From the NCBI GenBank assembly GCA_964411985.1, contig CAYPNF010000031.1:1-64000 (forward strand): a DNA stretch of 64,000 bases, written 5' to 3'. The translations under genes were made by a program, and so were the position numbers. Numbering within the stretch: position 1 is the stretch's first letter; every line of letters begins with the position of its first letter. Positions 18,849 through 26,323 of this stretch are shown piece after piece. This stretch comes from CAYPNF01 sp964411985. Lineage in GTDB: Bacteria > Verrucomicrobiota > Verrucomicrobiia > Limisphaerales > J093. Below the pieces are notes generated by a model, which was not told the origin of the DNA, searched no databases, and was given only the letters and a program-made list of their open reading frames with translations.

Positions 18849-19877
18849 ATGTCTACTCCATCCCCTTCCCTGACCCGCCGCCAGTTTGTCGGTAACACCG
18901 CCGGCTTTGTCGCAGCCATTCCGGCGGCAACCTCCTCCCTGGCCGCTAATCTGGCCCAGAGCCCCAGCTCTGAAACCCAATCCACAAACCCCAAGTCCAC
19001 TTCCTGCATGAAGATTGGATTTCACACGGACGCTTTTAATTCTGCGTATTGGTCCTTCGAGAAATGCCTAGCCTGGGCCCAGGCCAACAAGGTCCATCAT
19101 ATTGAGTGTGGGCTCATCGATGGCGTGAGTTGGATCCACGGCCTCGGCTACCAGCCGCACGTTGCTCTTTATGAGGATCCTGTCTTGCTCCGACGCAAGA
19201 TGGAGAGGTTTGGCGTTTCCTTCTCGCAGGTGGACGCTGCCTACCCGCTCTCGCAAGAGGACGGCCCCTTGCGAGGTGTCCCCTACGTCATGAAGGCCAT
19301 CGCCTGGGCCAACCAGATTGGCTGTCCCTGCGTCGATACCACAGATGGCTTGCATGCGCCGGAAGGTCTTCAGGACAAGGAGGCGATGAGCCTCATGAAG
19401 CGCAGCTATGAGCAGATACTGCGAGTGGCGGAGGCTCATAAGATCATTGTGAATATCGAGCCGCATGGCTACTTCACCACCAAGCCCGACCTGATGGCGG
19501 AGATGCTCGCCTTTGTGGATAGCCCGTACTTGCGTATGAACATGGATACTGGCAACACCTACATTGCCGGCCAGGAGCCCACGGCATTTCTGCAGCGATT
19601 CCTGCCAAAGGTGAGTCACGTGCACATCAAGGACGTCTCAGAATCCCTCGCTAAGGCTCTGCGCGGTGGCATGACCGGAATAGCGGTCAGCCATTGCGCT
19701 CTCGGGCAGGGCATCAATGCGGGCAATATTAAGGCATGTCTCGCTTTGCTCAAGGAGGCAGGCTATTCCGGAACTCTCAGCATGGAATGCGAAGGTGCCA
19801 GCGGTCCCATGATTGAGCAGAGCCTAGGGTGGCTGCGCCAAACACTACAGGAACTCGGCATCAAGGAATCTGTCTAG
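18849..19877 (+). CDS. Sugar phosphate isomerase/epimerase-like TIM barrel, Tat-exported copy
   Basis: A 342-residue protein: a 53-residue Tat leader (SLTRRQFVG twin-arginine motif, hydrophobic GFVAAIPAATSSLAANLA) joined to a TIM barrel that begins MKIGFHTDAF exactly like the cytoplasmic paralogue at 11182-12051. All the metal-site segments are kept (ECGLIDG, NIEPHGYF, MNMDTGN, HVHIKD, SMECEG). Identity over the shared part is about 79% by hand count. Start at 18849 is chosen because it begins the Tat leader; the open frame further upstream lies inside the previous gene. Tat export suggests that it folds with its metal in the cytoplasm and acts on a sugar in the periplasm. It is 71 bases after the modular secreted protein. 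Confidence 0.87.
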   Translation: MSTPSPSLTRRQFVGNTAGFVAAIPAATSSLAANLAQSPSSETQSTNPKSTSCMKIGFHTDAFNSAYWSFEKCLAWAQANKVHHIECGLIDGVSWIHGLGYQPHVALYEDPVLLRRKMERFGVSFSQVDAAYPLSQEDGPLRGVPYVMKAIAWANQIGCPCVDTTDGLHAPEGLQDKEAMSLMKRSYEQILRVAEAHKIIVNIEPHGYFTTKPDLMAEMLAFVDSPYLRMNMDTGNTYIAGQEPTAFLQRFLPKVSHVHIKDVSESLAKALRGGMTGIAVSHCALGQGINAGNIKACLALLKEAGYSGTLSMECEGASGPMIEQSLGWLRQTLQELGIKESV

Positions 19878-19969
19878 CTTTTCGGTACAGTTCTTCGGTA
19901 GAGAGGCCACAATCACATCGTTCGAGCAATTCTGGCGACAGTCTTGAGTCCCCCTGCTATGCTGCCGCC

Positions 19970-21205
19970 ATGACGAAACGTCGCGTGGCCATTGTTGGAG
20001 GAGGAGCAGCCGGGTTCTTTGCTGCCATCACGTGCGCCGAGGCGGCTCCCGGGGTACCCGTCGTGGTTCTCGAGAAGTCACACCAATTTCTCTCCAAAGT
20101 GCGCATTTCCGGCGGGGGTCGCTGTAATGTGACACACGCTTGCTTCGATCCACGGGAGCTGGCCAACCGCTATCCGCGGGGCGGGAAAGCCCTCATCAGC
20201 CCGTTCCAGAAGTTCCAGCCCCGCGATACCATCGACTGGTTTGAACGACGCGGGGTTCAGCTGAAAACGGAGCCCGATGGCCGCATGTTTCCCACCACCG
20301 ATTCCTCGGAAACGATTGTGAACTGCTTGATGGGGGCTGCCCGCGCCGCAGGGGTTTCCCTTTGGAGCAAGAAAGGGGTAGAAAGCCTGACTCGCCGAGA
20401 CACTGGAGGTTTCCACCTGGCATTGGAGGGTGGCGAAACGCTCGAGGCGGATTGTGTTCTTCTCGCGACGGGAGGCTGTCGCACGGCATCCGGGGGAAGC
20501 CTGGCCAACCTGCTCGGGCACACGGTGGAGACGCCGGTGCCTTCTTTGTTCACCTTCGAGGTGGAGGTACCCTGGGTTCGTCAACTCGCCGGGGTCGCCC
20601 TACCAGACGTGGAAGTGGCCGTGCCAGAGATCCGCCTGAAGGAAAGGGGTCCAGTGCTACTGACCCACTGGGGATTGAGTGGGCCGGGTGTGCTTCGGCT
20701 CTCGGCTTGGGGAGCCCGAAGTCTCTTTGATCTGCGCTACAGGTTCACCGTCCATTTGAACTGGTTTCCAGGCCAAAGCGAGGAATCGGTCTCGAACGCG
20801 CTCCTGGCCTGTGCGGAGGAGCATCCGTCCAAACTGGTCATCAACACACCGCGTTCCCCGGTGCCAGGGCGACTCTGGACGCAATTGATCATGGCATCCG
20901 GCCTGCGCCGCGATATCCGGTGGAACCAACTCACCCGCGCCCAACGACACGTGCTGGCCCAGCACTTGACGCGAACCGTCCTGACGGTCACCGGCAAGAG
21001 CATGAACAAAGAGGAATTCGTCACGTGCGGAGGAGTGTCGCTCAAGGAAGTCGACTTCAAAACCATGCAAAGCCGCGTCTGCCCCGGGCTCTACATCGCC
21101 GGAGAACTCTTGGACATCGACGCAATCACCGGCGGATTCAATTTCCAGGCGGCGTGGACCACGGGATGGATCGCCGGGAACGCGATGGCGGAGGCGGTTG
21201 GGTGA
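19970..21205 (+). CDS. HI0933-family NAD(P)/FAD-dependent oxidoreductase (BaiN/RdsA-like)
   Basis: A 411-residue cytoplasmic flavoprotein. The Rossmann motif VAIVGGGAAGFFAA is at the N-terminus (start at the ATG at 19970, eight codons before it), followed by the family-specific KVRISGGGRCNVTHA and YPRGGKALISPFQKF. Further signatures are MFPTTDSSETI, the ATGGCR turn, THWGLSGPGVLRLSAWGA, the FVTCGGVSLKEVDFKTMQS segment and the C-terminal GELLDIDAITGGFNFQAAWTTG, which completes the FAD site. The family reduces unknown substrates; one gut member acts on bile-acid intermediates. No operon partner is evident. Confidence 0.93.
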   Translation: MTKRRVAIVGGGAAGFFAAITCAEAAPGVPVVVLEKSHQFLSKVRISGGGRCNVTHACFDPRELANRYPRGGKALISPFQKFQPRDTIDWFERRGVQLKTEPDGRMFPTTDSSETIVNCLMGAARAAGVSLWSKKGVESLTRRDTGGFHLALEGGETLEADCVLLATGGCRTASGGSLANLLGHTVETPVPSLFTFEVEVPWVRQLAGVALPDVEVAVPEIRLKERGPVLLTHWGLSGPGVLRLSAWGARSLFDLRYRFTVHLNWFPGQSEESVSNALLACAEEHPSKLVINTPRSPVPGRLWTQLIMASGLRRDIRWNQLTRAQRHVLAQHLTRTVLTVTGKSMNKEEFVTCGGVSLKEVDFKTMQSRVCPGLYIAGELLDIDAITGGFNFQAAWTTGWIAGNAMAEAVG

Positions 21206-21476
21206 TCATAACTGGGTTTTGACAGGGTCTGTCCCTAGGGTAGGGCTCTCCGAGCCAGCCGCAGGGCTAGGAACGGGGACGGACAGTCTCTTTCCCCACC
21301 CCGGGTGCGCCAAATATCGACTCGATGCCAACATACGAGTGCGGAGGGTTTGGCGCCTACTTCCAGCTTCCCAGTCTGGACCAACGGCGAACGATCTGGG
21401 TGGACTTGGTCCGGTTATTCGTCTCGTACACCCTGTTGGTCTCGTGCTTGTCGTTGGTTCGTTTGGCCGCGGAGGT
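21206..21476. other. Intergenic region between convergent flavoprotein and BspA-like genes
   Basis: These 271 bases lie between two genes that converge. I find no gene, no good terminator and no clear repeat. Confidence 0.4.
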
Positions 21477-23471
21477 TCAAGGTGATCTAACGCGGTAGAA
21501 ACGACTGGGAGTGCTTGCCCAGTCGGTGTCGGTGAAGTCGAATGACCCACCGGACAGGATGTTTGTGAGCAGGGGGACCCACGTGGGATTGGCAAGGTCC
21601 ATCGCAGCCTCCAACAGGATCGGGATGTTGGTGGTGCCTGTGATGTTGAGGCGCGGGCCGTCAGGAGCAATCCCTTTGCTGCGAAGCTTGGGGTTCCAAA
21701 GCAGTGTGGGAAGCGAGTCGTAGGAGGTGTTCCAACCCTTGGCGTCGGGCAGATAATAAAGGGTGGAGGGCGTGCTTCCGAAAGGACTCTCTCCATGCGT
21801 TGGAGCGTTCCCTTGAAAGAAGACGTTGGTGAGTTGAGGACATGAGGAAAACGCATATCCGCCGAGGTTGGTGACATTTCCTGGGATCGTCAACTGGCCG
21901 AGGCTGGTGCACCTCCAGAACGCGGCAGTCTCGATGGTCGTGACGCTGGCTGGGATGCCTAAGGCGGGAAGGGCTTCACAGAATCCGAATGCTTGTCCAG
22001 GGATCCTGGAGAGCCCGTCCGGAAGCGACACATTCGTGAGCGCGCTGCAGTACAGGAAGACATAATTGCCAAGGTTGGTGACGTTGGCAGGAATGTCGAT
22101 GGCGGTGAGGTTTGTACAGGCGCGGAATGCGGACTCGCCGATGGTGGTAACGCCATCTGGGATATCGAGGGCAACAAGGCCGGAGCATTTCTCGAAGGTG
22201 CTCGCGCCTATGCTAGAAATGAGTCTGGGAAGTGAGATATTCGTCAACGCGCGACAGAAGGAGAACGCGTTTGGGCCAATGTTGGTAACGCTATCCGGAA
22301 TTGCCAGATCCGTCAGCGAACTGCATCTCGAGAAAGTACTGTCCCCGATCGTCGTGACCCGTGGAGGTATCTCGAAATGGACCAGTCGAGAGCAGGATGC
22401 AAACGCTCCGTTGCCGATATGATCGACGCTGTTGGGCGACATAGCGGTCGTCAATCCTCCACAGCCTGCGAATGCGTAATCGGCGACAGCTACGATTCCA
22501 GGGGGAATCTGAAAGTCTCCTTCTCTGCCGGTTGGATACTCCAGAAGCGTGGTTTGCTTCTTGTCAAAGAGCACTCCGCCGACCGTGGAGTAGGTTGGGT
22601 TTGTTTCCTCCACGACGTAGGAGGTCAACCTGGAGAACATTGGAATGGAGATAGCACGCACAGCGCACAACCGATTAGTGACCTCGCTGGTGAGCACGAT
22701 CGTGGATACATTGGTGCAGCCGAGAAACGCCGAATACCAGTCGATCGGGCCATTACACGCGATCTTGATCACTTCCAGGCTTCCGCAGTTTTCGAAGGAT
22801 CCCCTCGCCAGGTTCGTGAGGTTCCGCGGAAGCTCAACGCTGGTTAAGCTGGTGCAACCCGAGAAAGCCCAATCCCTAATCCTCGATACATTCTCCGGCA
22901 TGGTGAAGGAGACCAGTTTTCGGCAACCATAGAATGCGGAATCACCAATATAGGTTACTCCGCTAGGAAGCACCACGTTGGTCAAACTGGTGCACCGGAG
23001 AAAGGTGGATTTACCCAGTCGCTGGACACTCTCGGGAATTCGGATGTGGGTCAAGGACGAGCAATCCGCAAAGGTAAGCCCACCACTCCACCAACCCGGA
23101 CTGGGCACCGCCGCAATGTCAACCAGACTATCAGGCATCTCGACTTGCCTAAGGCTGGTGCAACCCTGAAATGCTCCCGAGCCAATTTCCATCGTGTCGA
23201 AGTACACGGTGCCCTCAAGACAAGTAACGCCGGCGGGTATTACCACACTGGTCACGTTCGTACAGAATGAAAACGACCTATTGCCAATCCTGGTGACCAG
23301 TAGCCCGTCAATAGGACTCGGGATGGTAACGGCACCTCCGACACCTGTGTACTTGGTGATCGTAATCCCAGAACTATTGGTTTCGTACAAGAAGTCCCCA
23401 AATTGCCCCGCCTTTGCTTCCCTGAATAGCCCACAGGCAATCCCGGCCGCGACCCACACGTTACGCCTCAT
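21477..23471 (-). CDS. BspA-family leucine-rich repeat surface protein
   Basis: A 664-residue exported protein. The signal peptide is short (MRRNVWVAAGIACGLFREAKA, then GQF). The body is about 20 BspA/LRR_5-type repeats of 23 residues with the pattern I-G-x-x-A-F-x-x-C-x-x-L-T-x-x-x-L-P-x-x-V-T, where each C-x-x-L is easy to follow (for example AFSGCTSLTSVELP and AFRACTNLTAIDIP). About 130 residues in the middle (near the YSTVGGVLFDKKQTTLLEYP segment) break the array and look like the non-repeat insert common in these proteins. The last 70 residues form the W...FYRV module. BspA-like proteins are usually cell-surface adhesins; the ligand here is unknown. Confidence 0.9.
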   Translation of the reverse strand: MRRNVWVAAGIACGLFREAKAGQFGDFLYETNSSGITITKYTGVGGAVTIPSPIDGLLVTRIGNRSFSFCTNVTSVVIPAGVTCLEGTVYFDTMEIGSGAFQGCTSLRQVEMPDSLVDIAAVPSPGWWSGGLTFADCSSLTHIRIPESVQRLGKSTFLRCTSLTNVVLPSGVTYIGDSAFYGCRKLVSFTMPENVSRIRDWAFSGCTSLTSVELPRNLTNLARGSFENCGSLEVIKIACNGPIDWYSAFLGCTNVSTIVLTSEVTNRLCAVRAISIPMFSRLTSYVVEETNPTYSTVGGVLFDKKQTTLLEYPTGREGDFQIPPGIVAVADYAFAGCGGLTTAMSPNSVDHIGNGAFASCSRLVHFEIPPRVTTIGDSTFSRCSSLTDLAIPDSVTNIGPNAFSFCRALTNISLPRLISSIGASTFEKCSGLVALDIPDGVTTIGESAFRACTNLTAIDIPANVTNLGNYVFLYCSALTNVSLPDGLSRIPGQAFGFCEALPALGIPASVTTIETAAFWRCTSLGQLTIPGNVTNLGGYAFSSCPQLTNVFFQGNAPTHGESPFGSTPSTLYYLPDAKGWNTSYDSLPTLLWNPKLRSKGIAPDGPRLNITGTTNIPILLEAAMDLANPTWVPLLTNILSGGSFDFTDTDWASTPSRFYRVRSP

Positions 23472-23617
23472 TATGTTCCTTTCGCTGGTTGAGAGAGTAA
23501 TTCCCTTATGCCGTTAGTCAACGGACATGACGAATCACTATTGTCTGACCCCGTTCCCTCTGCGTGGGTCTTGGCTCTCCGGGCCAGCCGGTCCCTTGGG
23601 TTTCGGAAGGTTCTACG

Positions 23618-23647
23618 GCGTGGCGGGGCGCCGGCGCTCCGCCGTGC
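23618..23647. repeat. 30-base GC-rich palindrome
   Basis: The centre GCGCCGGCGC (23628-23637) is a perfect palindrome; outward, all remaining ten positions pair, three of them as G-U wobbles if transcribed. That makes a 15-base-pair stem with no designed loop. There is no T-run. It looks like an extragenic palindrome. Confidence 0.6.
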
Positions 23648-23735
23648 CCGCGACAAACACCCTCGTAAGATTTGTGACCCTTGCGTTCTTGGGAGGTGAA
23701 TTCGGGACAGCCAGTTTTGATTGTGGATCGATGGA

Positions 23736-23823
23736 CGACAGGATGTACAAGATGAACAGGATTTTAATCCAGGTTTGGAGAGAAAGCCCTCTTCCCATCC
23801 TGTAAATATCGTGCATCCTGTCG
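23736..23823. repeat. Inverted repeat pair of the ACAGGAT type
   Basis: The 27-base arm at 23736-23762 (starting CGACAGGATGTAC) is matched in inverse by 23797-23823 (ending GCATCCTGTCG) at 22 of 27 positions, around a 34-base loop. Internally the arm is itself a loose repeat of ACAGGAT/AAGATGA units. Similar ACAGGAT-rich hairpins are, from memory, widespread in Verrucomicrobiota and some other phyla. Confidence 0.6.
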
Positions 23824-23901
23824 CAACTCCTCTTCCAAGGGTCCCCAAAAGGGACAGCCAATGTTCACGGTTCGCGTCGTGTTTGGCGCCTCGGCAGCCC
23901 C

Positions 23902-23944
23902 CGCAGGTCAGGCGACCTGCGAAACGGCAGATTGGGCAATCTGC
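23902..23944. repeat. Double-hairpin REP-like element
   Basis: Two adjacent hairpins: CGCAGGTC (23902-23909) with GACCTGCG (23914-23921), a perfect 8-base stem with a 4-base loop, and GCAGATTG (23927-23934) with CAATCTGC (23937-23944), a perfect 8-base stem, separated by GAAAC and one base. The two-hairpin architecture matches the element at 10385-10444, although the sequence differs. Confidence 0.6.
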
Positions 23945-24015
23945 GGTACGGGACGAGCGGATCACTGTCAATTCACTGGCACCGGAGGGGAAGTACACCT
24001 TGGGAAGGGGAGTCC

Positions 24016-24111
24016 GGACATGATATTTCCTCGATGGTTTACACCCGTGACGACCTCTACGATTGGTTCCTGCTCTACCGCAACACCCGGCTTACGTCTC
24101 CGAAGCGGTAG
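24016..24111 (+). pseudogene. C-terminal relic of an alpha/beta-hydrolase (esterase/peptidase) gene
   Basis: In one plus-strand frame, GHDISSMVYTR followed by DDLYDWFLLYRNTR and a stop (TAG at 24109) can be read. This resembles the end of dienelactone-hydrolase or prolyl-oligopeptidase-type esterases, where the catalytic histidine sits in G-H-D and the protein ends ...DLYDWLL..R. Upstream of GHD the frame gives no recognisable hydrolase sequence and no start, so only about 31 codons remain. The assignment is by recognition of the motif alone. Confidence 0.4.
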
Positions 24112-24242
24112 GGCAAGGCCAGCCACGCCGTACCCGTTTGATCCAAGAGCGAAACCAGAGTTCAGCGAAAGCCGGTGGAACAATTACGATTCACCCCAAC
24201 CAGACGATCCGACGGGATCCCACGTTTGACTGCGCAGAACCA

Positions 24243-25385
24243 TCATAATCCACCCACACGGACGCAGCGGAACCCGACGTCCGGCGAAAGGACGTGGAGG
24301 TAGAAGGATCGACGGACGGCGAGACGCAACTTCTCAGGGTTATCATACCAGGAACCACCGCGCACGACGCGCTGGTCGCCGGTGTCGGGTCCGAGAGGGT
24401 CCTCCTGGGGTTGGGCCGTGTAGGCTCCCACCCGGTCCCAGCAGAACTCGGCCACGTTGCCAGCCATGTCGTAGAGTCCGAATCCGTTCTTCATGTCCAC
24501 TCCGTCGATGGTATGAAATCCATCGTAAAAGCCCACGGGAGTCGTGCCATTGTCGTAGGGGTCGCCGCTGTTCCAGAAGTTGGCCATACTGCCAAAGATG
24601 CTGATGACGTAGTTCGGATCCAGGTTCTCCCAGGCGTAGTGCTGATTTACCAATCCTCCGCGGGCTGACTTTTCCCACTCCGCTTCGGTAGGCAAGCGGA
24701 AACCAGACCCTGTCCAGTTCACACATCCATTGGTCAAGTCCAAGGTCCCGGTACGGTACACAGTCGACTGAGTTCCGTCAGTGTAATAGGCCGGCTGCAA
24801 TCCTGCTTTCTCCGAGCGGGCGTTGCACCATTTGACTGCATCGTACCAGCTGATCCCGGCGATGGGGTGATTCGTCGCGTCTGAGAGCCCGGCGTGGTCG
24901 AACTGATAACCGTGTGACTGAGCCCAGCCGGCGACATCGTCCCACAGAGCTTTGGTAACTTCGAATCGATCCATCACCAAGGGACGAACCATCACCACGT
25001 GCAGTGGAGCTGCTGGACCGTTGGTGTTGAGGACGTCGCCCATCAGGAACTCGCCGTGGGGGACGAACACCATACCTGGTGGCACGACCAAGGGCGCGCC
25101 GCGGGCCACGACGCGGTAAAACATAGGGACGGACACGGTGATCGATGTGCCGACTGGCTGGAGGAGGCGCAACTGATCCCAGGAACTGCTCCAAGGTCCG
25201 TTGACCGTCGGCGCCCATTCGATCGCGTAGTTTGTGTAGCCGGGGACCGTCAGGAAAGTCAGCTGCCCATTCTGTCGGAGAGGGGCGATTTCCAGGTCGG
25301 GCAAGGTGGTCTGGGCCAAGGCGCCGAAAGGGCACAGTCCCAGGGCCAGGGTTGCCAGCCAACGGGAGAATTGGTTCGCTTTCAT
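24243..25385 (-). CDS. Secreted formylglycine-generating-enzyme-like (SUMF1-type) protein lacking the catalytic Cys pair
   Basis: A 380-residue exported protein. From the ATG at 25385 it has a signal peptide (MKANQFSRWLATLALGLCPF, cleavage near ALA-QTT). An ATG at 25427 overlaps the upstream stop (TAATG) and is a possible coupled start with a longer leader. Residues about 42-100 form a W...FYRV module (here at the N-terminal side). The rest is an FGE-sulfatase domain: GMVFVPHGEFLMGD, RFEVTKALWDDV, ISWYDAVKWCN, GFRLPTEAEWE, YDMAGNVAEFCWD, RVVRGGSW and the final VGFRCVR. Between RGGSW and GFRC there is no cysteine, so the C-H-x-S-Y-C active site of true FGEs is missing. No sulfatase gene is in the window. 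It is the last gene of the six-gene operon and probably has a binding or other catalytic role. Confidence 0.85.
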   Translation of the reverse strand: MKANQFSRWLATLALGLCPFGALAQTTLPDLEIAPLRQNGQLTFLTVPGYTNYAIEWAPTVNGPWSSSWDQLRLLQPVGTSITVSVPMFYRVVARGAPLVVPPGMVFVPHGEFLMGDVLNTNGPAAPLHVVMVRPLVMDRFEVTKALWDDVAGWAQSHGYQFDHAGLSDATNHPIAGISWYDAVKWCNARSEKAGLQPAYYTDGTQSTVYRTGTLDLTNGCVNWTGSGFRLPTEAEWEKSARGGLVNQHYAWENLDPNYVISIFGSMANFWNSGDPYDNGTTPVGFYDGFHTIDGVDMKNGFGLYDMAGNVAEFCWDRVGAYTAQPQEDPLGPDTGDQRVVRGGSWYDNPEKLRLAVRRSFYLHVLSPDVGFRCVRVGGL

Positions 25386-25426
25386 ATTGTGATCTGAGTA
25401 TCGTGTAAAATCCTTCGACAGAGGCA

Positions 25427-26290
25427 TTACTGCGCCACCAGGCGGTAGAACTGGATGGACTCAGCCGCTCCGACATAGACTGATACGAAGTTCCCGTTAC
25501 CCACCACCGCATCGAAGGAGGTCGCTCCATCGGCTTCGGTCAGGGTTAAGGGCACCGGGTTCCAGACGGCGTCCGTTCCCAACTGAGTGGCTTGGTAAGC
25601 CCGATACGAGATTCCTGGCGTGGTCAGGAAACGGAGGCGCACTTTGCCGTTGGTCAGCCTGGTCACTTCCTCCACCTTGGGAAAGTCATCCTGCAGGAAC
25701 GCGTAGGTCCCCGCCCGGTACTCGTCCAGGTTCGACACCCCATCTGCATCGAAGTCGTCCTGGCCCAGGACCTGGGCAACGTCGGTGAGGGCTCCTCCGG
25801 AATTCTCGATCAGGATTTGTTCCCACGCGTCGGGCAGACCATCGCCATCAGCGTCGGTACCGGTCGTTGTGTAGATCCCGATCAAGTCTCCGGACTGTCC
25901 CACAGTGGGGATGGCGGTCTCGATGATGGGCCGTTCCCCTCCTTGCGCGCGCACCGAGATGGTAACCGTCTGTCCAGAATGAGCGGCATAGCTGGCGTAG
26001 GAGGTCGTCGCACCGTCGTCCAACTCGAGCGGAAGTTTGAAGTTCACCCCGGGTGCCAGCATCCCCAAGATGGGCCACCGGCTGCAGACTCGTCCCTGGA
26101 TTCGCAGAATGACCTCGGCGTCGCGCAGGTAGGGGTAACCGTATTCGTCACGGGCCTGCCCGTAGAACACGCAAGGGGGCTGAGGCACGCCGCAGTGGCC
26201 AAACCCCAACGCCCAGCCACACGCAGCCAACATCAGGAACAAGGGTTTGACGCGCAAACCACCACAGAAATGGATGGAAGAGAACCTCAT
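25427..26290 (-). CDS. Secreted protein with acidic calcium-type loops, unknown function
   Basis: A 287-residue exported protein (signal peptide with hydrophobic core VKPLFLMLAACGWALGFG). It has a beta-rich N-terminal half with CVFYGQARDEYGYPY and IQGRVCS, then two Asp-rich loops, TDADGDGLPDAWE (about 143-155) and DDFDADGVSNLDEY (about 178-191), of the thrombospondin type 3/dockerin-like kind that binds Ca2+. It ends in the W...FYRL module. The gene lies 34 bases after the giant LamG gene and its stop overlaps the possible start of the FGE-like gene. No clear ribosome site precedes it, so translation may depend on the upstream gene. Function unknown. Confidence 0.75.
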   Translation of the reverse strand: MRFSSIHFCGGLRVKPLFLMLAACGWALGFGHCGVPQPPCVFYGQARDEYGYPYLRDAEVILRIQGRVCSRWPILGMLAPGVNFKLPLELDDGATTSYASYAAHSGQTVTISVRAQGGERPIIETAIPTVGQSGDLIGIYTTTGTDADGDGLPDAWEQILIENSGGALTDVAQVLGQDDFDADGVSNLDEYRAGTYAFLQDDFPKVEEVTRLTNGKVRLRFLTTPGISYRAYQATQLGTDAVWNPVPLTLTEADGATSFDAVVGNGNFVSVYVGAAESIQFYRLVAQ

Positions 26291-26323
26291 AGTACGATGC
26301 CAGGATTATCCATGGAGAGGATG

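Larger units (their letters stand above)
23472..24242. other. 770-base gene-poor island with palindromes and a gene relic
   Basis: There is no intact gene between the BspA-like gene and the six-gene operon. The interval holds a near-perfect 30-base palindrome, a 27-base inverted repeat pair, a double hairpin and the last codons of a lost hydrolase gene, each listed separately. The mixture suggests repeated insertion and decay at this site. Confidence 0.7.

Noticed and set aside
24243..25385. Sulfatase-activating enzyme (true FGE)
   Set aside because: The catalytic C-H-x-S-Y-C motif is missing and no sulfatase gene is in the window.
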